A stretch of DNA of 64,000 bases. Origin: Epilithonimonas arachidiradicis (GTDB taxonomy: Bacteria; Bacteroidota; Bacteroidia; Flavobacteriales; Weeksellaceae). Positions 24,524 to 33,340 of the stretch are shown here, piece after piece. The DNA is taken from contig NZ_RAQH01000003.1 in NCBI RefSeq assembly GCF_003610695.1, positions 62,001 to 126,000 of the forward strand, given 5' to 3'. A model generated the notes under the pieces. That model was not told where the DNA came from. It saw only the letters and a list, made by a program, of their open reading frames with translations, and did not search any database. Made by a program: the position numbers and the translations under genes. How positions within the stretch are numbered: position 1 is the stretch's first letter; every line of letters starts with the position of its first letter.

Positions 24524-26848
24524 ATGAAATTCCAAGCCTTTTACGATAGCCCATTCATACTGAATTTTTCCTTTGAAAAGCTCATTCAAATAATGGAAGC
24601 AGAAGCTTCTGATAACCCGGAATATGCGTTGTCACATCAGAGAATTCTGGATAAAGCGAAAGAGTTTCCCGAGCTTCTGGATGGCATCACGAGTCTTGAC
24701 TTTTTCGAGAAAAATGAAACCTTGATGAAGGAACTGTTGCGCGACCTTTTTCCGCCAATGTTGACGGAAAATGAAATCAAGGCCATCAGTTTTCCTTTTT
24801 ATAATTTCTTTTTCAACCCTACAAAAAGGTTTGAGCGCATTATCAAAAAAGCAGGTGACAATTTTGATATGATTATCAAAGATATGGATCCGCACCGCTT
24901 TTATGTGATGAGTTGCTGTATCATCCTTAATGATTTTTATGGGGTTCCGCTTAACGTTTCGATGCCATTTATATTTGATATTCCGAATGAAGATGGAGTT
25001 GTAAAGCATTACAGATTTCTCACTAATGCCGATTTTATGGATGTCCATCCATTGGAAAACTTCACAAAATTAACTGAAGAAGAGATTTCTGAATTGCTGG
25101 ATAATTTCGAAGATTATGAGCTTTGGAAAGAAAAATTTCCGCCAAAAAGCTGGGAGCTGAAAGGTTTTGCTGTCGTTAATTTCTTTGACGCCACAACTGA
25201 AATTGCAGTTTCCAATCTCAAAACCAAGTTGATTAATCTTGAAGATGATGAAAATCTGAAACCGGAACTGAACAAGATTTTCCGTTCTATTTTTCAGGTT
25301 CCTGATTTGGAATTGGGCTATACATCCATCAATCACGAAGAAAACAAGTTTGTAAAAACGCCCATCAATGGTGTGATTGATAGTTTTATTCTGTCAGGAT
25401 TGAATCATTCCAGAAATGAATTGCTCTGCGAAAAGAACTTCAACACATTGGTAGAATCAAGGAAATATTTCAGCATTTCTGATGTTGAAAAAGTTTACCG
25501 GGAGTTTCCGGACAGTGATTTTGCCAGACATTTCTACGAATCGGGAATCAAAAGTGCGATTTTTGCACCTATTATCAAAAACAAAAAAGTTCTCGGAATT
25601 ATCGAACTCGTTTCCAGAAAAAAATTGCTCAACAGCATCAATGCTCAAAAAATGGAAATAGTAATGCCTTATCTGGAGGATACGATGGACAGACTTTATG
25701 ACGGGATTGAGACAAGAATCCAAGCGATTATTCAACGGGAATATACATCGATACATCCAAGTGTTTATTGGAAATTCAGACAAGAAGCTGAACGTCATAT
25801 CGGTTTCTACAGAGAGGAATTCGATTTGCCATACCGAAAAATCACTTTTGAAAATCTGACACCACTTTTTGGACAAACGGATATCAGAAACTCTTCTGTT
25901 TCCAGAAATCTGGCCATTAAAAAAGATTTAGAAATCAATCTGATGCTGATTTCTGATGTTTTCAAAAATCTGATTTCTGACAATGATTTGGAATCCATTA
26001 ATTTAAAACTGATTCATTTTCAAGAATTATTGTCAAGAGATTTAAAAGCTGACACAGAAAGTCAGGTTCAGAATTTTATTCATCAGGAAGTTCATCCGTT
26101 GCTGGAATCGATTAAACTTCAGAATGTGAGTTATAATCAAATTGTTACAGATTATCACAAACAATTGGATTCTAAAACGGAATTGGTTTATCAGTTCAGG
26201 AAGAAATTTGATGATAGTTTGTCATCAGTCAATAAATTTTTGGCGGATATCCTGGACAAACGTCAGGAAGAGCAACAGCAAAGATTTCCATTTTACTACG
26301 AGCGTTTCAAGACGGACGGCGTAGAACATAATATGTATATCGGTTCATCGATTGAACCGGAGTTGACTTACGACCCAATTTTCCTTAAGAATCTCAGGTT
26401 ATGGCAACTGCGTGTGATTTGCGAATCCGAATTGCATTACAAAAAATATAAAGAAACGCTGGATTATTCTCTGGATGTTTCGTCTTTGATTTTAGTTTAC
26501 AGCACGCCGATCAGTATTAGGTTCAGGATGGATGAAAAACGTTTTGATGTGGACGGAAGTTATAATGCCCGCTACGAAATGATTAAAAAACGTATCGACA
26601 AATCCCTGATCAAAAATTCTGACGAACGAATCACACAACCCGGAAAAATCAGCATTATCTATTCTCAGGATAGGGAACGTGAAGAATATTTGAAATTAAT
26701 CAAAATCCTTCAGGACCAAAATGTACTTTCAACTATAGAAGAATTGGAAGTTGAAGATTTACAGGGGATTAATGGCTTGCGAGCGTTGCGTGTTGCTGTG
26801 AATTATGAGGCAGAAGATGTGGATTATGAGTTTGTGGAAGGGATTTGA
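24524..26848 (+). CDS. Large GAF-domain protein, function unknown
   Basis: A 774-residue cytoplasmic protein. The N-terminal 250 residues are not recognised. Residues about 270-400 look like a GAF domain (NTLVESRKYFSISDVEKVYR, then KSAIFAPIIKNKKVLGIIEL). A helical region with YEREEFDLPYRK-like segments follows, and the C terminus ends in RALRVAVNYEAEDVDYEFVE. No kinase, cyclase or DNA-binding motif is seen. It is monocistronic, convergent with the next gene with only two bases between stops. The role may be sensing, but this is inference from GAF alone. Confidence 0.7.
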   Translation: MKFQAFYDSPFILNFSFEKLIQIMEAEASDNPEYALSHQRILDKAKEFPELLDGITSLDFFEKNETLMKELLRDLFPPMLTENEIKAISFPFYNFFFNPTKRFERIIKKAGDNFDMIIKDMDPHRFYVMSCCIILNDFYGVPLNVSMPFIFDIPNEDGVVKHYRFLTNADFMDVHPLENFTKLTEEEISELLDNFEDYELWKEKFPPKSWELKGFAVVNFFDATTEIAVSNLKTKLINLEDDENLKPELNKIFRSIFQVPDLELGYTSINHEENKFVKTPINGVIDSFILSGLNHSRNELLCEKNFNTLVESRKYFSISDVEKVYREFPDSDFARHFYESGIKSAIFAPIIKNKKVLGIIELVSRKKLLNSINAQKMEIVMPYLEDTMDRLYDGIETRIQAIIQREYTSIHPSVYWKFRQEAERHIGFYREEFDLPYRKITFENLTPLFGQTDIRNSSVSRNLAIKKDLEINLMLISDVFKNLISDNDLESINLKLIHFQELLSRDLKADTESQVQNFIHQEVHPLLESIKLQNVSYNQIVTDYHKQLDSKTELVYQFRKKFDDSLSSVNKFLADILDKRQEEQQQRFPFYYERFKTDGVEHNMYIGSSIEPELTYDPIFLKNLRLWQLRVICESELHYKKYKETLDYSLDVSSLILVYSTPISIRFRMDEKRFDVDGSYNARYEMIKKRIDKSLIKNSDERITQPGKISIIYSQDREREEYLKLIKILQDQNVLSTIEELEVEDLQGINGLRALRVAVNYEAEDVDYEFVEGI

Positions 26849-26850
26849 TT

Positions 26851-27552
26851 TTATTCTTTTTCAGATTTTAAAGTAATGAAAATATCCCTATCAGCTGTCC
26901 AATCTCTTAAATTCCACTTCTTCTCTATAAAAATTTTTGTAAGAAGATTTTCATTCTGATCTTTTAATTCAATTATATCATTAATTAATGAACTAATATT
27001 TAAACTAATATAAGAATTCCGATCAACAGCGTGTAAAGTAATATCATTTATCTTCTTGCTATAATTTTTTTTATCAGGATAAATAAATTGAACATTTAAT
27101 CCGTAAATGATTCCACTTACAATCATTTTAGTTTTGATTTCATCATTTTCAAAATAAAACCAAGAAATTGTTCCATAGAAGGGCAACTTATTTTTAACTA
27201 ATGATTCATCAATTCTTTCGTCTAAATGTTGAAAAGTATTTCTAAACTTGTCTACAACTTTTATTTTATCAAGGACTTTATATTTACTTTTTGAGGGTAA
27301 TTTTTTATAAATTTTGACTAATCTATGAGTCTTGTCAATTATTCCCCAAACATATCCGAATGCTTTAATTCTATCGTTTTGATAATTTACTGAGTCATCT
27401 TCAATTTCTTCTATTAATTGCTCCAATAAATCAAAATCATTTTGAATCATTTGAAGAGTAATTCTAATTGAATCAAAAATTAATAATTGATATTTATCTA
27501 ATTCAATAGGTAGATAGTTTAAAATTGAATCCTCAGAAATTATTTTTGTCAT
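26851..27552 (-). CDS. Hypothetical protein with a HEPN-like RNxxxH motif
   Basis: Not recognised as a named family. 233 residues, AT-rich codons. The helical first half contains KFRNTFQHLDER, which fits the Rx4-6H motif of HEPN ribonucleases with the common Asn after Arg (R104, N105, H109). The second half looks like beta strands. It stands 28 bases downstream of the HD-DUF5706 gene in the same direction, so the two may be co-expressed. The HEPN reading rests on one motif and could be chance. Confidence 0.55.
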   Translation of the reverse strand: MTKIISEDSILNYLPIELDKYQLLIFDSIRITLQMIQNDFDLLEQLIEEIEDDSVNYQNDRIKAFGYVWGIIDKTHRLVKIYKKLPSKSKYKVLDKIKVVDKFRNTFQHLDERIDESLVKNKLPFYGTISWFYFENDEIKTKMIVSGIIYGLNVQFIYPDKKNYSKKINDITLHAVDRNSYISLNISSLINDIIELKDQNENLLTKIFIEKKWNLRDWTADRDIFITLKSEKE

Positions 27553-27580
27553 ATATTTATCTCACATTTAAACTAATAAT

Positions 27581-28783
27581 CTAAACCGTCACATTCCGAA
27601 AAGCCATCACAAAAGCCACCACAGAAACAATAATTCCAATTGTGAAAACTGTGTAAGTCAGTCTCAATAATTTGTATTTTCTGTTAAGAACAACGCCCAG
27701 ATAATAGAGGTCTTTTATCATTGTATCGTACAAATATTGTCGGTCGTTCATCATTTCTTTCATTGCCCAGAGATATTCTTCCATCGGCATTTTGTAGAAA
27801 TTTCCGAAGAATAAAAGATTCACTTTTTTCTCCTCGATTTCCTTTCTGGTAAACGTTCCGCTGGATACTTTTGGTCTCGTAGACATAATCGCCAAAATAA
27901 TACAAATCACACTGAATATGACCATCACAAAAGTCGGAATAATCAAATGCGAATTACTTGGCGCATCCAGTTTTGGAATCAAAGATGATAATGCGATTGA
28001 AATAATAATCGCGTTGACGGAAAGCAGAATATTCGCTTTGCTGTCAGCAATTTGGCTCAGTTTAGTATGGTTGTTCAATGTCACCCGGAACATTGTTTCT
28101 ATACCACGTTCAGGGCTTTCCAGTTTCTCAAGCTTTTTCTTATTCAGAAGTGCTTTATCATTATCTTCAGCCGCTTTTTTCTTTTTTTCTTCTTTCAGAT
28201 TCTGGATGTGAGAAAGGATTTTATCCACATTTTTCTCTTTGATTGGCTGCCAGTTTTCTTTAGCAAATTTGGTGTAAAACTGATGTTTTGAAAAGAAAAC
28301 AATATTAAGCTCAGACCACTGTTGCTTGCTGAATTTCTGATGATGAACCTCTTTGATTTCCTGTCTCAGATTCTCACAAATCCTGAAATAATCATCCGAA
28401 GCCAGATGATACAAATCTGCATCTTTTATGATTTCTTCCAGATGATTTTTAGGCTTGTAAAATTTATCCGTAGCCAGGATCAGTTCTCCGATTTTGGCAA
28501 TTCTATCTTCGGGAAAACCATATTGCTTTAAAAAGTTTGCAGCCTCTTTTCGGCTTTCTTCTTCGTGATTGTCAGCATCATCAATATAACCCAAATCGTG
28601 AAACCAGCCTGCCAAAAGCAGATTCTCTGTATCTTCGGGACCAATGCTTTCTTCTTTTGCAAGGATTTTTATCTTATCAACAACCTGAATCGTGTGGTCA
28701 AGATTGTGATAAGTATAAGCAGAAGATAATCTATCTTTGAATAAATTTTTAACATAATCTTCCGAAATTTTCAAAATATCCAT
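27581..28783 (-). CDS. HD-domain phosphohydrolase fused to a Pycsar-effector-type (DUF5706) membrane domain
   Basis: About 400 residues. The N-terminal HD domain has YHNLDH (H32, H36 counting from the upstream ATG), the metal pair H68-D69 in GWFHDLGY and Asp in IIKDADLYH. A charged coiled-coil (about 190-230) leads to NNHTKLSQIADSKANILLSV, then three membrane segments, the signature of the PycTM/DUF5706 domain, which in Pycsar anti-phage systems disrupts the membrane on binding a cyclic nucleotide. Start at 28783 is chosen because a -7 box TAAATTTG (minus strand, 28799-28806) covers the ATG at 28801. No cyclase gene is adjacent. Common as a stand-alone gene in this phylum. Confidence 0.8.
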   Translation of the reverse strand: MDILKISEDYVKNLFKDRLSSAYTYHNLDHTIQVVDKIKILAKEESIGPEDTENLLLAGWFHDLGYIDDADNHEEESRKEAANFLKQYGFPEDRIAKIGELILATDKFYKPKNHLEEIIKDADLYHLASDDYFRICENLRQEIKEVHHQKFSKQQWSELNIVFFSKHQFYTKFAKENWQPIKEKNVDKILSHIQNLKEEKKKKAAEDNDKALLNKKKLEKLESPERGIETMFRVTLNNHTKLSQIADSKANILLSVNAIIISIALSSLIPKLDAPSNSHLIIPTFVMVIFSVICIILAIMSTRPKVSSGTFTRKEIEEKKVNLLFFGNFYKMPMEEYLWAMKEMMNDRQYLYDTMIKDLYYLGVVLNRKYKLLRLTYTVFTIGIIVSVVAFVMAFRNVTV

Positions 28784-28942
28784 AAAAGCAATTTGGAACA
28801 AATTTAAGAAAGTATTTATAGCTTATTAATTTTAATTTTGTTAAATATTGTTAGAGTTTGACTAATTTCGTGAATATTTGAAATCAAAATCATCAGGCCG
28901 AGCTTGTCGAAGCCTTTAACTTAAATATTTAATTTTATTTAT

Positions 28943-29070
28943 GGCTGCTTAATCCGCCTGCAGTTTATCCTGAGCGAAGTCGAAGGGCTCCCAATCTTTT
29001 TTGCAGAAGATTTTAGATTCAATAGAATTTAAGTGTAAGCAAAAAAGGATTTCCGCTCAAGTAGGGCTGC
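28943..29070 (+). repeat. Dispersed intergenic palindromic repeat, copy D
   Basis: It begins GGCTGCTTAATCCGCC and ends GGATTTCCGCTCAAGTAGGG then CTGC, as in the other copies. A CCTGAGCGAAGTCGAAGGG block (28970-28988), belonging to the other repeat type at 8091, lies inside it, so the element is a mosaic. It occupies most of the 333-base gap before the phosphoesterase gene; a half-arm GGCCGAGCTTGTCGAAGCC sits at 28896. Confidence 0.75.
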
Positions 29071-29116
29071 GTGAAATTCATCGGTAATAGATTACCTTTA
29101 ATATTGAAAATCATTT

Positions 29117-32100
29117 ATGAGATACATATACCAATTATATCTTTTTATCATACTTCTGTTTGTTGCGGTTTCCTGTGTCGTTCAAAACGCTGACTACGGT
29201 AAAAATGCCAAAGACTTTGTGAAAAATCCAACGATTAAAGATAGCATCATTCATACATTTTATCTTGTTGGTGATGCTGGAAATCTAGATCAGGACGAAG
29301 CGTTCCACAATATGAATATTCTGAAAGATTCATTGTCCAAAGCTCCGGAAAATAGTACTTTGATGTTTTTGGGAGATAATATTTATCCAGTCGGGATGCC
29401 AAAAAAAGAGGACGAACATAGAGCTTTGGCGGAGAAAAAAATGGATAACCAGATTTTATTATCTCAACAGTTCAAAGGGAAAACGATTTTCATTCCCGGC
29501 AATCACGATTGGTACAACAACGGCATCAAAGGTTTGAAAAGAGAAGAAGATTATGTCACAGAAAAATTGAATGACAAATCGGCTTTCGGACCAAGAAACG
29601 GCTGTCCCATTGAAACCAGAAAAATCAACAAAAAACTGACTTTGATTTTAGTGGACACAGAATGGGTTTTGGCAAATTGGGACAAAAATCCGGGTATCAA
29701 TGAAAAATGCGATCTCAAAACCCGCGAAGATTTCTATACAGAATTCGAAGACCAGCTGAATAAAAATCAGAACAAAACCATTGTTGTGGCAACACATCAT
29801 CCATTGATGACGAACGGCTCACACGGCGGAAAATATTCTTGGGAAAAGCAGATTTTTCCTCTGGAAAATAAAATTCCACTCCCGGTTTTAGGTTCAATTA
29901 TCAATTTGACAAGGGCAACCGGCGGAATCACACATCAGGATATCAGCAATCAGAATTATAAAAATCTGGCAGACCGACTGAAAACATTGATTAGCGGAAG
30001 AAAAAATGTCATCGTAGTTTCTGGTCACGACCACAATCTACAATACATCGAGCAAGCTGACATTCGTCAAATAGTAAGCGGAGCAGGTTCCAAAACCGAA
30101 TCTGCAAAAGCCGTTGGAAGCAATGATTTTTCATTTGGAAAAAATGGATATGCAGAACTGAAAATCTCAAAATCAGGAAATGCTGAAGTGAGTTTTTACA
30201 GTCTTAATCCAAAAAAATCGGAATTGTTATTCAGAAAAACGGTTTTGGAAAACGAATCGAAAATTGCGAAAGATTACCCGAATCAATTTCCTCAAAATAC
30301 AGAAGCCTCGATTTATGATTCTGCAATGACGAAGAAAAGTAAGTTCTACGAGTTTCTGTGGGGAAAGCATTACCGTGAATATTATTCGAAAAAAATCAAT
30401 GTCAAAAATCTGGAATTGGACACATTATTTGGTGGCGTGAAACCCGATAGAGCAGGAGGCGGACATCAAACTAAATCCCTTCGTCTGGAAACCAAATCCG
30501 GAAATGAATACGTGATTCGTGCGCTGAAAAAAAGCGGTGTAAGATTTTTGCAGGCTGTGGCGTTCAAAAATCAATATGTAATTGATGATTTTTCGAATAG
30601 TTATGCGGACAAATTTTTGCTGGATTTTTACACGACTTCTCATCCTTACACGCCTCTGGTAATCGGTGGGATGGCAGACAAATTGGGAATTCGTCACACA
30701 ACACCGGAGTTATTTTACATTCCAAAACAGAAAACTCTTAAAAACTTCAATGAGAATTTTGGTGACGAATTGTATTATCTCGAAGACCGACCAATGGAAA
30801 CCGAGGAAAATCCGAACAAAGTTCTAGGAACCGATGAAGTAATCCTGAACCTTGCCAAAGACGAAAAGTACAAAATGGATGAAAAAGCGTGGATAAAAGC
30901 ACGTTTATTCGATATGCTGATTGGCGATTGGGACAGGCATCACGATCAATGGAAATTCGAATCCAGGAAAGAAAATGGCAGCGTGATTTACAGCCCGATT
31001 CCGAAAGACAGAGACCAGGCTTTTTCAAAATATGACGGTTTTATCACGGGAATCCTGATGGAATTTCCTGAATTGAAGCATATGCAGACTTTTGATCATC
31101 AGATTGAAAGCGTGAAGTGGTTTAACCGTGAACCTTATCCGTTGGATTTGATTTTTGCTAAAAATTCTAATGGAAAAGACTGGCAGGGTGTAGCAGAATT
31201 TATTCAAAATCATTTGTCGGAAAATGACATTAGAGAAGCTTTTAAAAATCTGCCAAAAGAAGTTCAGGACAACGTTTCAGAAGATTTGATTCAGAAATTA
31301 CTGACGAGAAAAAATGACCTTCAAAAATATGCTTCGGCTTATTTCAAATTCCTTCAGGAAAAAGTGGTATTGACCGGAACTGACAAAAAAGACAAGTTTG
31401 TAGTCACCAGATTACCGAACAACGAAACCGAAGTCAAAATCATCAGACTGAAAAAATCTGGTGAAGAATTGCAATCATCCAAGCTTTATTCTGGATTGAT
31501 GACCAAAGAAATCATATTGTATGGTCTGGATGACGATGACGAATTTATTGTTGAAGGAAAACCACATTCGAGCATCAAAATCAAACTTTTGGGAGGGTTG
31601 GATAATGATAAATATTCGGTTTCCAACTCCAGAAAAGTGACGATTTACGATTATAAAAGTAAACCAAATAACTTTGAAAATAAAGGAAACGCCACCCTGA
31701 AATTGACCGACGACTATGACATCAACCAGTACAACTACAGAAACCCGAAATATAATGTTTTTACCACATTTATGAACTTCAATTTCAATCCGGATGATGC
31801 GTTGGCGATTGGTTTTAATGCAGATTATACCGTGAATGATTTTATCAAGAATCCGTTTTCTCAGAAGCACCATTTTACAGCCAATTATTTTACGGGGACC
31901 AAAGGTTATGAGTTTGCTTATCAGGCAATGTTTCCGATGTTGAAAGGCAATTGGTTTTACGGTTTGGATACGAGAGTGACGAGTTCACATTACATCAGAA
32001 ATTTCTACGGAATCGGGAATGAAACGGTTAATCCAAAAGAAGAATTCGGAAATCGATTCAATAATGTGAGAGCTCGGGAATTTGGATTTTCGCCATCTGT

Positions 32101-32794
32101 TAACTGGAACAAAAATACATCAACATTCTCTGCAAAACTGAATTACGAAATTCTGAAAATCGACAGAACAGCCAATCGTTATATTTCTTTACCAAATGTT
32201 GTGAATGATGATGTTTTCAAATCAAAACAGTTTGGTGGAGCGGATTTATCATTCAATTATGAAAATTATGACAACAAAGCGAATCCAAAATTGGGAATGA
32301 AATTCGATATCAGAACCGTTTGGAATATGAATCTTCAAAATACGGACAGACAATATACTTCACTGGAAACAGGACTTGGTTTTCTGCATTATCTGACGCA
32401 AAATCAAAGATTGGTTTGGTCTTCTTATGCGAAGGCAAAATGGCTTTTCGGTAACGATTACGAGTTTTATCAATTGGCGACGTTGGGCGGAAACAAAGAT
32501 TTGCGAGGTTTCCGTTTTAACCGTTTTTATGGGAAAAACTCTTTTTACCAAACTTCAGATTTGCGTTATGAAATAGGCAAAATCAAAAACTCGATTTTAC
32601 CTTTGAGTTACGGATTTTTCGGTGGATTTGATTTAGGTCGAGTTTGGAATCCTAATGAAAATTCCAACAAATGGCACAACTCATACGGTGGTGGATTTTG
32701 GCTGAATGCAATTGACGCCATCTCTGCCAATATTTCTTATTTTACATCGTCAGACGGAGGAAGATTGGTTGTCGGGATTGGCGGGACTTTTTAA
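29117..32794 (+). CDS. Surface lipoprotein: metallophosphoesterase fused to an outer-membrane beta-barrel
   Basis: 1225 residues. Signal peptide with lipobox VAVSC, then a calcineurin-type phosphoesterase (about 45-330) with all metal motifs: VGDAGN, GDNIYP, GNHDW, THHPLM and SGHDHN. A middle region (about 400-880) contains RLFDMLIGDWDRHHDQWK, of unknown role. The last 320 residues are alternating strands ending in a terminal aromatic (VVGIGGTF), the form of an Omp85/D15-like barrel. So an enzyme domain appears to be tethered to its own outer-membrane barrel. The substrate is unknown. Similar long phosphoesterases are seen in other Bacteroidota. Confidence 0.8.
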   Translation: MRYIYQLYLFIILLFVAVSCVVQNADYGKNAKDFVKNPTIKDSIIHTFYLVGDAGNLDQDEAFHNMNILKDSLSKAPENSTLMFLGDNIYPVGMPKKEDEHRALAEKKMDNQILLSQQFKGKTIFIPGNHDWYNNGIKGLKREEDYVTEKLNDKSAFGPRNGCPIETRKINKKLTLILVDTEWVLANWDKNPGINEKCDLKTREDFYTEFEDQLNKNQNKTIVVATHHPLMTNGSHGGKYSWEKQIFPLENKIPLPVLGSIINLTRATGGITHQDISNQNYKNLADRLKTLISGRKNVIVVSGHDHNLQYIEQADIRQIVSGAGSKTESAKAVGSNDFSFGKNGYAELKISKSGNAEVSFYSLNPKKSELLFRKTVLENESKIAKDYPNQFPQNTEASIYDSAMTKKSKFYEFLWGKHYREYYSKKINVKNLELDTLFGGVKPDRAGGGHQTKSLRLETKSGNEYVIRALKKSGVRFLQAVAFKNQYVIDDFSNSYADKFLLDFYTTSHPYTPLVIGGMADKLGIRHTTPELFYIPKQKTLKNFNENFGDELYYLEDRPMETEENPNKVLGTDEVILNLAKDEKYKMDEKAWIKARLFDMLIGDWDRHHDQWKFESRKENGSVIYSPIPKDRDQAFSKYDGFITGILMEFPELKHMQTFDHQIESVKWFNREPYPLDLIFAKNSNGKDWQGVAEFIQNHLSENDIREAFKNLPKEVQDNVSEDLIQKLLTRKNDLQKYASAYFKFLQEKVVLTGTDKKDKFVVTRLPNNETEVKIIRLKKSGEELQSSKLYSGLMTKEIILYGLDDDDEFIVEGKPHSSIKIKLLGGLDNDKYSVSNSRKVTIYDYKSKPNNFENKGNATLKLTDDYDINQYNYRNPKYNVFTTFMNFNFNPDDALAIGFNADYTVNDFIKNPFSQKHHFTANYFTGTKGYEFAYQAMFPMLKGNWFYGLDTRVTSSHYIRNFYGIGNETVNPKEEFGNRFNNVRAREFGFSPSVNWNKNTSTFSAKLNYEILKIDRTANRYISLPNVVNDDVFKSKQFGGADLSFNYENYDNKANPKLGMKFDIRTVWNMNLQNTDRQYTSLETGLGFLHYLTQNQRLVWSSYAKAKWLFGNDYEFYQLATLGGNKDLRGFRFNRFYGKNSFYQTSDLRYEIGKIKNSILPLSYGFFGGFDLGRVWNPNENSNKWHNSYGGGFWLNAIDAISANISYFTSSDGGRLVVGIGGTF

Positions 32795-32803
32795 AATGTA
32801 GTG

Positions 32804-33340
32804 ATGATTGAAACTGAACGACTGCTTCTAAAACCTTATTCGCTGGATTTTGCTGAGGAATTTTATACTAAATTTCAAAATGACAAAACTTATCTGGGAG
32901 ATTACTTTTCGAGAACTTTAAGTGTTACGAAAACTCTGCAAGAAACCAAATTGTATTTCCAAAAAAAGATTGAAAGTTTTAAAAGTGAAGAAGGTCTCTA
33001 TTTTGGGATTTTTCTCAAAGAATCAGATGAATTGATTGGACATATTTCAGTTACAGAAATCGATTGGTCGGTTCCGAAAGGTGAGTTGGCCTATTTTATC
33101 TTCAATGATTTTTCCGGAAACAAATATTCTTATGAAGCTTTGGAAGCGTTTCGGGATTTTTGTATGAATGAAAAAGAAATGCTTCGAATTTTTATGAAAA
33201 TCGCACCGGACAATATCGCCAGCAAAAAAGTAGCGGAATTCTGCAATTTCGAGTTTGAAGGCTTGTTGAAAAACGATTACAGAAAACGACAAGAAGTTCT
33301 TACGGATATGTTGCTTTATTCATTTACGAAGACAGATTAG
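32804..33340 (+). CDS. GNAT-family N-acetyltransferase (RimJ/RimL-like)
   Basis: A 178-residue acetyl-CoA-dependent N-acetyltransferase. IETERLLLKPYSLDFAEEFY at the N terminus, YFGIFLKESDELIGHISVTE, then GELAYFIFNDFSGNKYSYEA (acetyl-CoA loop) and NIASKKVAEFCNFEFEGLLK (motif B) give the RimJ/RimL order. Acceptor unknown. The ATG at 32804 is used; the GTG one codon upstream is also possible. It follows the phosphoesterase gene by nine bases, and its 3' end overlaps the convergent acyltransferase gene by 17 bases. Confidence 0.85.
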   Translation: MIETERLLLKPYSLDFAEEFYTKFQNDKTYLGDYFSRTLSVTKTLQETKLYFQKKIESFKSEEGLYFGIFLKESDELIGHISVTEIDWSVPKGELAYFIFNDFSGNKYSYEALEAFRDFCMNEKEMLRIFMKIAPDNIASKKVAEFCNFEFEGLLKNDYRKRQEVLTDMLLYSFTKTD

